From the NCBI GenBank assembly GCA_023473795.1, contig JAMCYS010000098.1, positions 25,337 through 89,336 on the forward strand: 64,000 bases of DNA, in the 5' to 3' direction. Positions within the stretch are counted from its first letter, which is position 1. Each line of letters opens with the position of its first letter. This DNA comes from Chloroflexota bacterium (GTDB taxonomy: Bacteria; Chloroflexota; UBA6077; FW602-bin22; JAMCYS01). The position numbers and the translations under genes were made by a program. The notes under the pieces were generated by a model, which saw nothing but the letters and a program-made list of their open reading frames with translations, was not told where the DNA came from and made no database searches. Positions 24,518-33,762 of the stretch are shown here, piece after piece.

Positions 24518-26170
24518 ATGGTGAGGAAGGACGCGTCTACGAACGGCAAGGAGCCACGAGCTTTGTCACGTCGGCACATGCTCAAGGTCCTTACAGCCGC
24601 CGGTGGTGGATGGGCGATGTCGGCCTGGCTGACCGCCTGCGCTAATCCCAGCACTACCCAGAGCACGCCTGCGAGCGCGCCTGGGGCGACCAAAGTGCCT
24701 GCCCCCGCGATCGCCAAGACACCTAAGTTCGGCGGCGACATCGTCTCCGCTCTCTCGACTGATATCGCCACTCTTGACACGGCTATGTTCAACGGCATAG
24801 CTGAAGGGAATATCTTCGCGCACGTATACAACAGGCTTACCACGGTTGACGAGAAAGGCGAGATCCTGCCTTCTCTGGCCGAGTCGTGGGAAGAAGACGC
24901 AGATCATCTCAAATGGACGCTCCGCCTGCGCCAGGGGGTCAAGTTCCACGATGACACCGACTTCAACGCCGAGGCGGTGAAATTCAACATCGACCGCTAC
25001 ATCGATCCCAATCTGAAGTCGCTGCGCAAAGGCGAGATCCCCGCGGTCACTGGTGTCGATGTCGTCGATCCCAAGACGGTCAGAATCAAGCTCAGCCAGC
25101 CGTTTTCCGTGCTGCCGTACGCTCTGGCCAGCTACCCGGGTACCATGGTTTCTCCCGCGGCCATCAAGAAGTATGGCGCCGACATCGCGCGCAACGCCGT
25201 TGGCACCGGCCCCTTCGTTTTCAAGGAATGGGTCAAGAACGATCGCGTGGTGGTGGTGCGCAACGAGAAGTATTGGGACACCGCCCACCCGCCCTATCTC
25301 AAATCTATCACTTTTAAGGGTATTCCAGACGCCACAGTAGTCCTCAACGGCGTGCGCAGCAAACAGATCCACGTCACCTATAACGTGCTGGCGAAGGACG
25401 TTGCCACGATCAAAAGCGATTCCAGTCTGCAATTGATTGAGGGCCGCCCAACGCGGCAGGTGTCTCTGCGCTTCCGCCTGTCCGTGCCGCCTTTCGATAA
25501 GAAGGAGATTCGACAGGCTATCGCCTGGGCCATCGACCGTGCTGCCATCGAGAAGGCGGTCTTCTTCGACGCCGGCCTGCCGGCTAATCAGTTCGTCGCC
25601 CCGGGACAGCTCGGCCACGACGAGAAGTTGGACGTCTACAAACGCCAAGACTTGGAGAAAGCCAAGGCTCTCCTCGCCGCCGGCGGCCAGCCCGATGGTT
25701 TCAGGTTCCGCTGCCTCATCCAAAACAACGCGGAGCACGTTCAGATGGCCCAGGCGGTCAAGGGCCAGTTGGAGAAGATCGGCGTCACGATGGAAATGGA
25801 GACCCTGGAATTTACGACCTGGGTCCAGCGACAGGGGGCCGGGCAGTTCGACACGCTAATCGGTCAGTACGACAGCGGCAACCTGGACCCGTATCAAGGC
25901 TTGGCCCGGTTCTTCACGCCGGAATCGGCGTTGAACGTCTGGAACTATAGGAACCCGGAATACGATAAGCTGCTCAGCAAGGCGGCCGACACGGCTAATA
26001 CCAGCGAGCGAATCATTATCTACAAGCAGCTAAGTGCGATCCTGGCGGAGGACGTGCCCTGGGTCATGCTGCGCTACCCGCCGCGGTTAGTCCTGCTGGC
26101 CAAGGAAGTTCAAGGGTATGTAGACATCGCGGACCCACACGTGCACCTCTACAACTGCTGGCTGGAATAG
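24518..26170 (+). CDS. Family 5 solute-binding lipoprotein of an oligopeptide-type ABC importer
   Basis: 550 residues. A Tat-like twin arginine (LSRRHMLKVL, 17-26) and lipobox LTAC (Cys 41) point to a Tat-exported lipoprotein. A Ser/Pro/Thr linker leads to the family-5 core (LAESWEEDADHLKWTLRLRQGVKFHDD, GTGPFVFKEW). Family 5 proteins bind peptides, opines, nickel or sugars; the ligand is not evident. ATG 24518 has GAGGAGAG upstream. Two permease genes follow on the same strand. Confidence 0.9.
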   Translation: MVRKDASTNGKEPRALSRRHMLKVLTAAGGGWAMSAWLTACANPSTTQSTPASAPGATKVPAPAIAKTPKFGGDIVSALSTDIATLDTAMFNGIAEGNIFAHVYNRLTTVDEKGEILPSLAESWEEDADHLKWTLRLRQGVKFHDDTDFNAEAVKFNIDRYIDPNLKSLRKGEIPAVTGVDVVDPKTVRIKLSQPFSVLPYALASYPGTMVSPAAIKKYGADIARNAVGTGPFVFKEWVKNDRVVVVRNEKYWDTAHPPYLKSITFKGIPDATVVLNGVRSKQIHVTYNVLAKDVATIKSDSSLQLIEGRPTRQVSLRFRLSVPPFDKKEIRQAIAWAIDRAAIEKAVFFDAGLPANQFVAPGQLGHDEKLDVYKRQDLEKAKALLAAGGQPDGFRFRCLIQNNAEHVQMAQAVKGQLEKIGVTMEMETLEFTTWVQRQGAGQFDTLIGQYDSGNLDPYQGLARFFTPESALNVWNYRNPEYDKLLSKAADTANTSERIIIYKQLSAILAEDVPWVMLRYPPRLVLLAKEVQGYVDIADPHVHLYNCWLE

Positions 26171-26402
26171 GGCTCAGCTGCGTTCAGTGCGTGGGCGGAG
26201 GGCAGCGCCTGTGGACAGACCGCGGGCTTGCGGCCCCAGGAGGGGGCCTATTCTGCTCGATGCGATCTGTCCCGGCGGCAGCCGCCGCGGGTCGTCGAGA
26301 TTTGTGTCTTGTCGGCTGTGTCTTGGCAGGCAGGCGGAGCGGCGCGGGGACCTCGTGTCAAGGGCAACGCGCCAGCACTGACGGTCGTCTAGAGGTGTGC
26401 CA

Positions 26403-27347
26403 GTGACGGCGTACATTATCCGGCGCCTGCTTATCACGGTGCCTACTATCGTTCTGGTGACCGTGGTGATATTCGCCATAATGCGCTCAATGCCGGGCGG
26501 ACCGGCGCAGGCGATGCTGGGCGACCAGGCCACGCCGGAGGCCATCAAAGCCATGGAACAGCGGTTGGGGCTCGACCAGCCTTTCCACGTGCAGTACTTG
26601 GCGTGGGTGGGCAATGCTCTGCGGGGGGACCTCGGCCGGTCCGCCTTCGGCAATCAACCGGTGAGCGAGATTCTGCTGCAGCGCATCCCTCCTACCGTCG
26701 AACTGGCGATCCTCGCGATGCTGTTCTCGGTGGCCATAGGCATTACGGCCGGGGTGACGGCGGCGGTATACCACAATAGCAGGATCGACGCGGCGGCCTC
26801 CGTCCTCGCCATCCTCGGCGTGTCCACGCCATCCTTCTGGCTCGGCATCATGCTCGTGCTGGTGTTCTCCATCTGGCTACGCTGGTTGCCGTCGATGGGT
26901 TACACCAACCTGTTCATAGCCCCCGAGACCAACGTCCGGCAGATGATTCTGCCATCGCTGACGCTCGGAGCGGTGATGGCTGCCGTGGTCGCTCGGCAGA
27001 CCCGTGGCGCCATGCTGGACGTGCTGTATCAGGACTACATAAGGACAGCGCGGGCCAAGGGCCTGGTTGAGAGGGTAGTGCTCACGCGCCACGCCCTAGG
27101 AAACGCCCTCATTCCGGTGGTCACCATCGTCGGCCTGCAATTGGGCCAAGTGCTGAGCGGCGCTGTCGTTGTAGAGACGATCTTCGCCTTGCCCGGCAGC
27201 GGGCAATTGCTCGTTTCCTCCATCTTCACGCGCGACTTCCCGATCGTCCAGGCGGTCGTGTTGGTGATGGCGCTTATCTTCACCGCCGTCAACTTGGCCG
27301 TGGACCTACTTTACGGCGTGCTTGATCCGCGTGTTCGCCTTAGTTGA
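26403..27347 (+). CDS. DppB/OppB-type ABC transporter permease
   Basis: About 314 residues. The start MTAYIIRRLLITVPTIVLVTVVIF and the features GDLGRSAFGNQPVSEILLQRIPPT, YIRTARAKGLVERVVLTRHALGNALIPVVT and a late VETIFALPGSGQLL are diagnostic of DppB/OppB. The GTG at 26403 is preferred over 26397 because AGAGG is then 7 nt away. It forms the membrane channel with the next gene. Confidence 0.93.
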   Translation: MTAYIIRRLLITVPTIVLVTVVIFAIMRSMPGGPAQAMLGDQATPEAIKAMEQRLGLDQPFHVQYLAWVGNALRGDLGRSAFGNQPVSEILLQRIPPTVELAILAMLFSVAIGITAGVTAAVYHNSRIDAAASVLAILGVSTPSFWLGIMLVLVFSIWLRWLPSMGYTNLFIAPETNVRQMILPSLTLGAVMAAVVARQTRGAMLDVLYQDYIRTARAKGLVERVVLTRHALGNALIPVVTIVGLQLGQVLSGAVVVETIFALPGSGQLLVSSIFTRDFPIVQAVVLVMALIFTAVNLAVDLLYGVLDPRVRLS

Positions 27348-27382
27348 CGGTCGTCATTTGACCATAGAGCTTGGGGAACGGG

Positions 27383-28294
27383 ATGAGACCGACTATGCAG
27401 ATGCGAGACGAGGGGGCAGCGGCGCCGGGCAGCCCGCTGCGGGGCGAGCCTGTGCCCTATTGGCGTTGGCTTCTGGGGCGGGTGCTGCAGGTGCGCCTCG
27501 CGACTGTCGCCTTGACCCTCATCACCTGTGTAGCATGCATGGCCGTTTTTGCCCCCTGGATATCGCCGGCGCGGCCCACCGACGTGGACCTGACCGCGGT
27601 GTTGCGAGGCCCGTCGCTCAAGAACCTGATGGGCACCGACGAGCTAGGGAGAGATATCTTTAGCCGGGTCATCGACGGATCGCGCGCAAGCCTGTCGGCG
27701 GGCCTAATCTCTGCGGCCATCGGGCTGACGGTGGGCACGTTCTTTGGACTGTTGGCTGGATATTTCCTCGGCCTGGTAGACATGTTGATTATGCGTCTAG
27801 TAGATGCAATGTTGGCGTTTCCCGGCATCATTTTGGCTCTGGCGATTACCGCAGCCCTCGGTCCCAGTCTCACAAATGCTATGATCGCGATCGGCATTGT
27901 CTCAATCCCGACGTTTGCTCGCCTCGCTCGCGCCCAGGTGCTCACGATCTGCCGTCTCGACTACGTCGAGGCAGCCAGATGCCTGGGCGCGCCCAACCGT
28001 CATATCATCATCCGGCACGTCGTGCCGAATATGCTCACCCCGATCATAGTCCAGAGTTCGCTGGCAGTGGCCTTCGCCATCCTGACAGAGGCCACACTCT
28101 CCTTCCTGGGGCTAGGGGTCCAGCCGCCCACACCCAGCTGGGGGTACATGCTCAACGTGGGTCGCGGCTACCTTAGCCAGGCTCCCTGGATGTCGCTATT
28201 CCCAGGCGTCGCCATCTTCCTGACGGTGATGTCGATCAATCTTCTGGGCGACGCCCTGCGGGACGCGCTCGACCCGCGACTGCGGATCGAGTGA
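27383..28294 (+). CDS. DppC/OppC-type ABC transporter permease
   Basis: About 303 residues with a single N-terminal helix, the LMGTDELGRDIFSRVIDGSRASL region, coupling loop DYVEAARCLGAPNRHIIIRHVVPN and C-terminal ATLSFLGLGVQPPTPSWGYML, all typical of DppC. It is partner to the preceding permease. No DppD/DppF ATPase gene follows; the next gene is a dehydrogenase after a 331-bp gap, so the ATPase must come from elsewhere. Confidence 0.93.
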   Translation: MRPTMQMRDEGAAAPGSPLRGEPVPYWRWLLGRVLQVRLATVALTLITCVACMAVFAPWISPARPTDVDLTAVLRGPSLKNLMGTDELGRDIFSRVIDGSRASLSAGLISAAIGLTVGTFFGLLAGYFLGLVDMLIMRLVDAMLAFPGIILALAITAALGPSLTNAMIAIGIVSIPTFARLARAQVLTICRLDYVEAARCLGAPNRHIIIRHVVPNMLTPIIVQSSLAVAFAILTEATLSFLGLGVQPPTPSWGYMLNVGRGYLSQAPWMSLFPGVAIFLTVMSINLLGDALRDALDPRLRIE

Positions 28295-28625
28295 GGCCCC
28301 CCGAACCTACGCTGGAGGCACGAGCCGACTCCGAGGGTGCTCAAGTAGGTGCACGCCTCATGGTCAACCCGACCGGCCAGACGAAGACGTGACCTGTGGT
28401 GGGAGGCATCGCAGGTGAGACATGGTCGGTGGGCCTCCCGATTTCTGGATGTAAATAGACTTGTTGCGGAATAAGCGGAAAACAACTCGAGCGTGCTTCG
28501 TGCAGTCCCGGCAAACCGACCTTCAAGGTCCTTTTTGAACGCTAGGTTGAGTGCTTCTGCCCTAGTCCACAACAAGTCTAGTGAGCGACGGCGCTCGCGC
28601 CGCCGGGACAAGAGAGAGGATGAAG
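28295..28625. other. Intergenic spacer with an 11-bp inverted repeat
   Basis: No gene is recognised. TAGACTTGTTG (28456-28466) faces CAACAAGTCTA (28570-28580) across 103 nt, and the segment between them is more A/T-rich than its surroundings, as in a decayed insertion or MITE-like remnant. No transposase or clear target duplication was seen. A GACTTGTTG also occurs near 24440. Confidence 0.45.
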
Positions 28626-29657
28626 ATGAAGGCTCTGGTGAAGAAGGCGCACGGCGTCGGGCAGGTGGAGCTGCTGGAGGTGCCGCGACCCCAGGTGGGG
28701 CCGCGCGACGTGCTGCTGCGGGTCGCCGCCTGCGGTATCTGCGGCACCGACCTGCTCATCGTGGAGGACAAAGTCGACATCTACCGCCCGCCGGTGATCC
28801 TGGGCCATAACGTCGCCGGAGTGGTGGCGGAAGTCGGTCCGGAGGTGAGCGGCGTCGCGCCCGGCGAGCGGGCGGCCGTCGACATGAACGTCGGGGCCTG
28901 CGGCCATTGCGCCTACTGCCTCAGCGGGCGCGAGTACCTCTGCGCCGGCCGCAAGGGCCTGGGCTACGGCATCGACGGCGGCATGGCGGAGTACCTCGCC
29001 CTCGACGAGCGCTTTGTCGTCAAGGTGCCGGACGGCGTGTCGTTGGCAGAGGCGGCGGCCATGGATTTCTGCAACGCCGTGCACAGCGTCGTCGACCGCA
29101 CAGGCGGGGTCGCCGGCAAGTCGGTGGTGATCTACGGCCCCGGCTTCCAGGGCCTCTCGATGTTGCAGGTGGCCAGACTGGAAGGCGCCGGCCCGGTCGT
29201 CATGGTCGGCCGGCGGCGCCACGCCGAGCGCCTGCAGCTGGCCAAGCGTCTGGGCGCGGACTTCGCCGTGGCCTCAGACGAGCAAGACGTAGGCGAACTG
29301 GTGCGCGACCTCACCGACGGCCTGGGGGCCGACGTGGCCCTGGAAACCACGGGCGCCCCCTCTGCCCTGAACGAGGCGATCCACACCGTGCGCAAGGGCG
29401 GCACTATCGCCATGCTGGGCAGCCTACCCGCCGACGCCCTGGTGGATATGCACACCGTCGTCTACAGCGAGATCACCCTCAGCCCGGTGCGCGGCTACAA
29501 CGCCGCTAACGTCGCCTACTTCGTCGAGGCGTTGCGCCTGGGCAAGATCGATCTCCAGCCCTTCATCAAATCGTTCCCACTAGAGGAGTGGGAGCAGGCC
29601 TTCGCCGAGCGGCAGGAGCGCAGGGTCATCGAACCCCTGCTCGTGCCGAGGGCGTGA
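28626..29657 (+). CDS. tdh: Zinc-dependent medium-chain dehydrogenase, probably L-threonine 3-dehydrogenase
   Basis: 343 residues. The catalytic zinc site has C36 in ACGICGTD and H61; structural zinc cysteines are C92, C95, C98 and C106. A Rossmann motif ([23 protein letters not shown]) binds NAD+. The usual GHE is GHN (N62). The gene is 19 nt upstream of a Kbl-like gene, which points to L-threonine oxidation to 2-amino-3-ketobutyrate; on sequence alone it could be another sugar or polyol dehydrogenase. ATG 28626 fits the GAGAGAGG better than ATG 28620. Confidence 0.75.
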   Translation: MKALVKKAHGVGQVELLEVPRPQVGPRDVLLRVAACGICGTDLLIVEDKVDIYRPPVILGHNVAGVVAEVGPEVSGVAPGERAAVDMNVGACGHCAYCLSGREYLCAGRKGLGYGIDGGMAEYLALDERFVVKVPDGVSLAEAAAMDFCNAVHSVVDRTGGVAGKSVVIYGPGFQGLSMLQVARLEGAGPVVMVGRRRHAERLQLAKRLGADFAVASDEQDVGELVRDLTDGLGADVALETTGAPSALNEAIHTVRKGGTIAMLGSLPADALVDMHTVVYSEITLSPVRGYNAANVAYFVEALRLGKIDLQPFIKSFPLEEWEQAFAERQERRVIEPLLVPRA

Positions 29658-29676
29658 CAGAAGAGGAGGCAGCGAC

Positions 29677-30861
29677 GTGGCCGGTGACCCCTTGGCTTTT
29701 CTCGACGACGAAATCCAGGCGCTCAAGGATCAGGGCCTCTACTTCCAGGTGAGGGTGCTGCAGAGCGAGCAGGCCCCGTTGGCCCTCATCGACGGCAGGC
29801 AGGTGATCAACCTCGCCTCCAACAACTACCTCGGCCTTACCACCCACCCCCGCCTGCGTGAAGCGGCCATCCAGGCCATCCGCGACTACGGCGTGGGCTC
29901 GGGGGCCGTGCGCACGATCATCGGCACCATGACCCTGCACGAGGAGCTGGAGCGCCGCCTGGCCGATTTCAAGCACACCGAGGCGGCCATCGTCTTCCAG
30001 TCGGGCTTCACCGCCAACACCGGTGTCATCCCCGCCCTCGTGGGCGAGGGGGACGTCATCGTCAGCGACGAGCTGAATCACGCCTCCATCATCGACGGCA
30101 GCCGTCTGACGAAGGCGCGACGCGTGGTCTACAAGCACAAGGACACGGACGACCTGCGCCAGCGGCTGGAGGAGACCAAGGGCGCCCGGCGGGTGCTGGT
30201 GGTGACCGACGGCATCTTCAGCATGGACGGCGACATCGCCCCCCTCGATAAGATTGTCGAGGTAGCGGAGCCCTACGGGGCCATTGTCATGGTGGACGAC
30301 GCCCACGCTTCGGGCGTGCTCGGTGCCAACGGCCGGGGCACCGTCGACCACTACGGCCTGCACGGCCGGGTGCACGTGCAGGTGGGCACGCTCTCCAAGG
30401 CCATTGGCGCCCTGGGCGGCTACATCGCCGGCAGCAAGGCCCTGCGCGAGTGGCTGGTGCAACGTGGCCGGCCGTACCTGTTCAGTACTTCCCATCCGCC
30501 CTCGGTGGCGGCCACCTGCCTGGCCGCCCTCGACGTGCTGCGGGAGGAGCCGGGGCTGATCGAGCGCCTCTGGGACAACACCCGCTACTTCAAATCGGGG
30601 CTGCAGCAATTGGGCTTCAACACGGGCATCAGCGAGACTCCCATCACTCCGGTGATCGTCGGTGAGTCGGAGAAGGCCCTGCGCCTCAGCACGCGCCTCT
30701 TCGAGGAAGGCGTTTTCGCTCAGGCCATCGTCTACCCGACGGTGGCGCAGGGCAAGGCCCGCGTGCGCACGATCGTCACTGCCACCCACCGCCGCGAGGA
30801 TCTCGACCGCGCCCTCGCCGCTTTCGCTCGCGTCGGCAAGGAACTGGGGGCCGTAGCCTAG
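29677..30861 (+). CDS. kbl: 2-amino-3-ketobutyrate coenzyme A ligase (glycine C-acetyltransferase)
   Basis: 394 residues of the alpha-oxoamine synthase family. PLP-lysine K241 lies in [14 protein letters not shown]. Also visible are [46 protein letters not shown] and [12 protein letters not shown]. Its full length and the motif RTIIGT fit Kbl, which cleaves 2-amino-3-ketobutyrate with CoA to glycine and acetyl-CoA. With the upstream Tdh-like enzyme it completes threonine degradation. GTG 29677 has AAGAGGAGG 7 nt upstream. Confidence 0.88.
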   Translation: MAGDPLAFLDDEIQALKDQGLYFQVRVLQSEQAPLALIDGRQVINLASNNYLGLTTHPRLREAAIQAIRDYGVGSGAVRTIIGTMTLHEELERRLADFKHTEAAIVFQSGFTANTGVIPALVGEGDVIVSDELNHASIIDGSRLTKARRVVYKHKDTDDLRQRLEETKGARRVLVVTDGIFSMDGDIAPLDKIVEVAEPYGAIVMVDDAHASGVLGANGRGTVDHYGLHGRVHVQVGTLSKAIGALGGYIAGSKALREWLVQRGRPYLFSTSHPPSVAATCLAALDVLREEPGLIERLWDNTRYFKSGLQQLGFNTGISETPITPVIVGESEKALRLSTRLFEEGVFAQAIVYPTVAQGKARVRTIVTATHRREDLDRALAAFARVGKELGAVA

Positions 30862-31202
30862 GGGTTGAGCCAGGGCTCTGCCCAGCGTATCGCTACCCGG
30901 TGTCGCTGGCGGACACCGGGCGGATGCCGCTCTCGTCTGTGGCCAGAGAGCTTACACGTTCTGCCACCATCAAGGCATGCACGCCCGGAGGTCGAGGCTT
31001 CAGCCGGAGAAGCGATCGCGAGCCAGCCTTCCTCACCGGCTGAAGCCTCGACCTCCGCGCAGGCGCCGACCAGCCTCGGTGCCCGTGCGGCAAGAACGCA
31101 TGGCCCTGCGTTTGCGACTCGGCCCCGTAGCCTCCACTGGCGCGGCATGCTATACTTGTTCTTCGCAAGCGACGTGACCTAATGGGGAGGGGCTACAGAG
31201 AA
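30862..31202. repeat. Spacer with a 21-bp perfect inverted repeat
   Basis: No gene is seen. The arms at 30987-31007 (GGAGGTCGAGGCTTCAGCC and two further bases) and 31036-31056 are exact complements over 21 bp with a 28-nt loop. The hairpin lies about 125 nt after kbl. There is no T-run, so a dispersed repeat or RNA-stabilising structure is as likely as a terminator. Confidence 0.75.
31148..31156 (+). promoter_or_regulatory. Extended -10 promoter of the zinc-ribbon gene
   Basis: TGC-TATACT (31148-31156), an extended -10, lies 46 nt ahead of the ATG. The -35 region is weak. Confidence 0.5.
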
Positions 31203-31685
31203 ATGGATTTCGTTTGTCCGAATTGCCATAAGAGGTTCGCGACTGATCCGGGGGCGGAGCAGATAGCCTGTGCCTCCTGCGGCAAACCAATGGCGCGCAC
31301 GCAGCAGGTATCCCAGATTCTGGAGACCTGGTACTGGCCGCGCCGCTGGTATCGCGACGTACCCAAGCCGAGCCTGAACTTCTTGCTGGAGATGCTCTGG
31401 ACCGCCGACGGGCAAGGAGAGAAGCTCTTCACGGCCGTGGCGCCGCCCAACGTCAACTACCAGAGCTTCGTGCACCAGGTTACCCGGGCGATCATGAAAG
31501 GCGTGGATGCCGGCTGGGCCCAGCTGGAGGTCCCCGAAGATCCCTTCGCCGACAACCCAATCTACAAGCTGAGCTACCTTGATTCCGAGAAATTCGCCGA
31601 CGCCGTGACGGCGCTCTTCCCGAACGTGGACTGGGACGAGACGATCACGGTCGAGGAACCGCTCGCGGAAGAGGTCAAGGGGTAG
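31203..31685 (+). CDS. Small protein with N-terminal zinc ribbon, function unknown
   Basis: 160 residues. Four cysteines (C5, C8, C23, C26) form a CPNC/CASC zinc ribbon, followed by a predicted alpha/beta region with WYWPRRWYRDVPKPSLNFLLEMLW and an acidic C-terminus. I do not recognise the family. It has its own promoter and a GGGGAGGGG ribosome-binding site, and it is bracketed by two 21-bp inverted repeats, so it is a single-gene unit. It might bind nucleic acid or a protein partner, but there is no direct evidence. Confidence 0.7.
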   Translation: MDFVCPNCHKRFATDPGAEQIACASCGKPMARTQQVSQILETWYWPRRWYRDVPKPSLNFLLEMLWTADGQGEKLFTAVAPPNVNYQSFVHQVTRAIMKGVDAGWAQLEVPEDPFADNPIYKLSYLDSEKFADAVTALFPNVDWDETITVEEPLAEEVKG

Positions 31686-31720
31686 GGTATACGCGTCCAG
31701 GCCCCGGGGCCCGCAGGCGA

Positions 31721-31782
31721 GCGGACTGAAGTCCGCACTACGAGCAGGACGACCTTAGTTTGTAGTGCGGACTTCAGTCCGC
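31721..31782. repeat. 21-bp perfect inverted repeat
   Basis: The arms at 31721-31741 (GCGGACTGAAGTCCGCACTA plus one base) and 31762-31782 are exact complements over 21 bp with a 20-nt loop. Each arm contains its own palindrome GCGGACT-GA-AGTCCGC. It lies downstream of the zinc-ribbon gene, between convergent genes. Confidence 0.8.
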
Positions 31783-31887
31783 CGTCTTTCTAGCACGACG
31801 AGCGGACAGGTGGTTGTTGATGCCCACCGTGTCCTACAATGGGGTGGTCTACCCCAACTAGTCGGGAACGGTGCCCACACAACGAGA

Positions 31888-31915
31888 AGAGGGACGGCCC
31901 AGCGGCCGTCCCTCT
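31888..31915 (-). terminator. Terminator hairpin of the glycoside hydrolase operon
   Basis: A perfect 12-bp stem (AGAGGGACGGCC / GGCCGTCCCTCT, 4-nt loop) begins 23 nt beyond the minus-strand hydrolase stop and is followed on that strand by a moderately T-rich run. Confidence 0.6.
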
Positions 31916-31938
31916 TGCTGTCTCCCCTCGAGAGGGGG

Positions 31939-33744
31939 TTACTTGGGCAGGTTCTGGAGCGCCGTGTACGACGGGCGCGGGCTCCAGTCCGAACGCACGA
32001 TTCCGTAGGGGTACTTCTCGTCGTTCGCGCCGACCACCGTCTGGAAGTTCAGGTTCCAGACGAACATCGCCCCCACCCAGCCCCAGTTCTTGGACATCGT
32101 GAAGGCGTCGACCAGGAACTTGGCCTGCTCCGCCTCGGTGTTGTGAGCCCCGTAGGCGTAATCCGGGTTGGCATTGGCCGTCGACCAGCCTACCTCGGTG
32201 AACCACAACTTCTTGTTGCCGTCGCCGTACTTCACCATTATGTCGTGCAACTGCTCGGCACGGCGGAAGTAGAAGCTGGGGTGCCCCTTCATAGTGGCGT
32301 CGTCGTCGGTGGCCTTGTCCATCCAGTCGCCCGGCGGGTTGTCGAACCCGTTCGGGTGAGCGCCGACCACGTCGCAGTAGTTTTTCATGCCGGCCGCGTA
32401 CATTTGGTCCATGAAGACCACGTCGTCCACCGCCGTGGCGCCGTCGTTCCAGCCGGTGGGCGTCAGAGCGCCCGAGACCACGATGGCGCTGGGGTCGGCC
32501 GCCTTGACGGCCTGGTAGGCGACGCGCAGCAGGTTGACGTAATCAGCCGCATTCACCGGCTTGCAGCCCCACTCCGCGCAGGAGAGGTTCTGCTCGTTCC
32601 AAATCTCGTAGGCGCCCACGCGGCCCTTGTACCGGGTCGCCATAGCGCTGAGGAAATCGGCCAGATCGTTCGGATTCAGGGGCGGCGCGGTAACCCTGTT
32701 GCCGCCATTAGCCCACTGGGGCGAGGCGGTGATGCTGAACAGGACCTTGAGCCCGCGCGCCGCGGCCTGGTCGACGATGGCGTCGGGCGTGTTCCACTCG
32801 AACTGGCCCTTGCCGTTCTTCTCGACCCACTCCCAGCGCAGCTGCTGCTTCACCCAGTTGAAGCCAGCGCCCTTGACCATGTCGAGCGGCTGCGCCGCGG
32901 GAACGCCCCAGAGGTGCGCTTGCATGCCGTAGCCGAAACCGCTCGTCGTCACCGGTGGGTTGACCACAGGCGGTGGCGGGTTGTTGGTGCCTGGCGGTCC
33001 GGCTTCGGGCTGCAGGGCGGTACCGCTAATGATGCCTGCCTGCACGGAGATATCGCCACCGTTGCCGATGGTCACCTGGCCTGCCGCCGCCCAGGGCACG
33101 GCGACCTTCCACTGCTGGATCACGGCCCGCTGCAGGCGGATGGCGTAGTGGTTGCCGTTGTCCACCACCTGCGAGGTCGGCAGACCAAAGAGGCGGATGG
33201 GGTCGGGTACGGAGTTGTAGACCGCCTTGATGGCCGGGTTGGCGTTCAATAGAGCCAACCGGGCGGCCACGATCTGGTCCCAGGTCTTGCCCGCGTCAAA
33301 CGTCGCCGCGTCCAGCGGCTTGGGGGTCGACTTGAAGTTCAGCAGCCAGTCGTCCTTGCCGGCCAGCGACATCTGGTCGAAGGCGTTGATGAAGTCGACC
33401 CGCTGATCCACAGGCTTCCACTGGAAGATGGCCTTCTGGAAGACCTGCGTGACGAAGCCGTCCCACATGAAGCGCTGGCTCATCGGGTAGCCCACGATCC
33501 GCAGGCCCCCGTCGCGCTTGAATTCGTCCCAGAACGGCACGCCGTCGTTGTTGGTCACGCTGTAGCCGGCCTGGCTGGTGCCTTCCGGCTGGCCATTCGT
33601 CTGCGTGAAGTAGTGGCCGTTGGTAATGTCCCAGTCCAGCGCCGCCGCGCTGGCGCCCATTGGCAGGGCGGCGAGGACCATGGAGAGCACCATGATCAAC
33701 GCCAGGACCAGAGACAGTCTGCGGAACCTATGCACCCTGTCCAT
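31939..33744 (-). CDS. Exported clan-A glycoside hydrolase with an N-terminal VanW-protein-type repeat
   Basis: About 601 residues. A signal peptide (to about 33) leads to a region with one copy of the repeat seen in the VanW protein (GHYFTQTNG, FWDEFKRDGGLRIVGYPMSQRF, VTQVFQKAIFQW), then a linker and a (beta/alpha)8 hydrolase domain from about 268. Catalytic candidates are E384 (EIWNEQN, acid/base) and E517 (LWFTEVGW, nucleophile), the clan GH-A arrangement. The GH family and substrate are undetermined. ATG 33744 is used; GTG 33735 has the better ribosome-binding spacing. It lies 18 nt after its paralogue in one operon. Confidence 0.82.
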   Translation of the reverse strand: MDRVHRFRRLSLVLALIMVLSMVLAALPMGASAAALDWDITNGHYFTQTNGQPEGTSQAGYSVTNNDGVPFWDEFKRDGGLRIVGYPMSQRFMWDGFVTQVFQKAIFQWKPVDQRVDFINAFDQMSLAGKDDWLLNFKSTPKPLDAATFDAGKTWDQIVAARLALLNANPAIKAVYNSVPDPIRLFGLPTSQVVDNGNHYAIRLQRAVIQQWKVAVPWAAAGQVTIGNGGDISVQAGIISGTALQPEAGPPGTNNPPPPVVNPPVTTSGFGYGMQAHLWGVPAAQPLDMVKGAGFNWVKQQLRWEWVEKNGKGQFEWNTPDAIVDQAAARGLKVLFSITASPQWANGGNRVTAPPLNPNDLADFLSAMATRYKGRVGAYEIWNEQNLSCAEWGCKPVNAADYVNLLRVAYQAVKAADPSAIVVSGALTPTGWNDGATAVDDVVFMDQMYAAGMKNYCDVVGAHPNGFDNPPGDWMDKATDDDATMKGHPSFYFRRAEQLHDIMVKYGDGNKKLWFTEVGWSTANANPDYAYGAHNTEAEQAKFLVDAFTMSKNWGWVGAMFVWNLNFQTVVGANDEKYPYGIVRSDWSPRPSYTALQNLPK

Positions 33745-33762
33745 CCTCCTCACACTTTGCGC

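Noticed and set aside
28456..28580. Insertion sequence or MITE suggested by 11-bp inverted ends
   Set aside because: No transposase, no clear target duplication and only one copy seen in this window, so it is noted as a spacer feature and not called as a mobile element.
31765..33252. 495-codon plus-strand frame opposite the glycoside hydrolase
   Set aside because: It mirrors the codons of a well-supported hydrolase and has no recognisable motif or ribosome-binding site.
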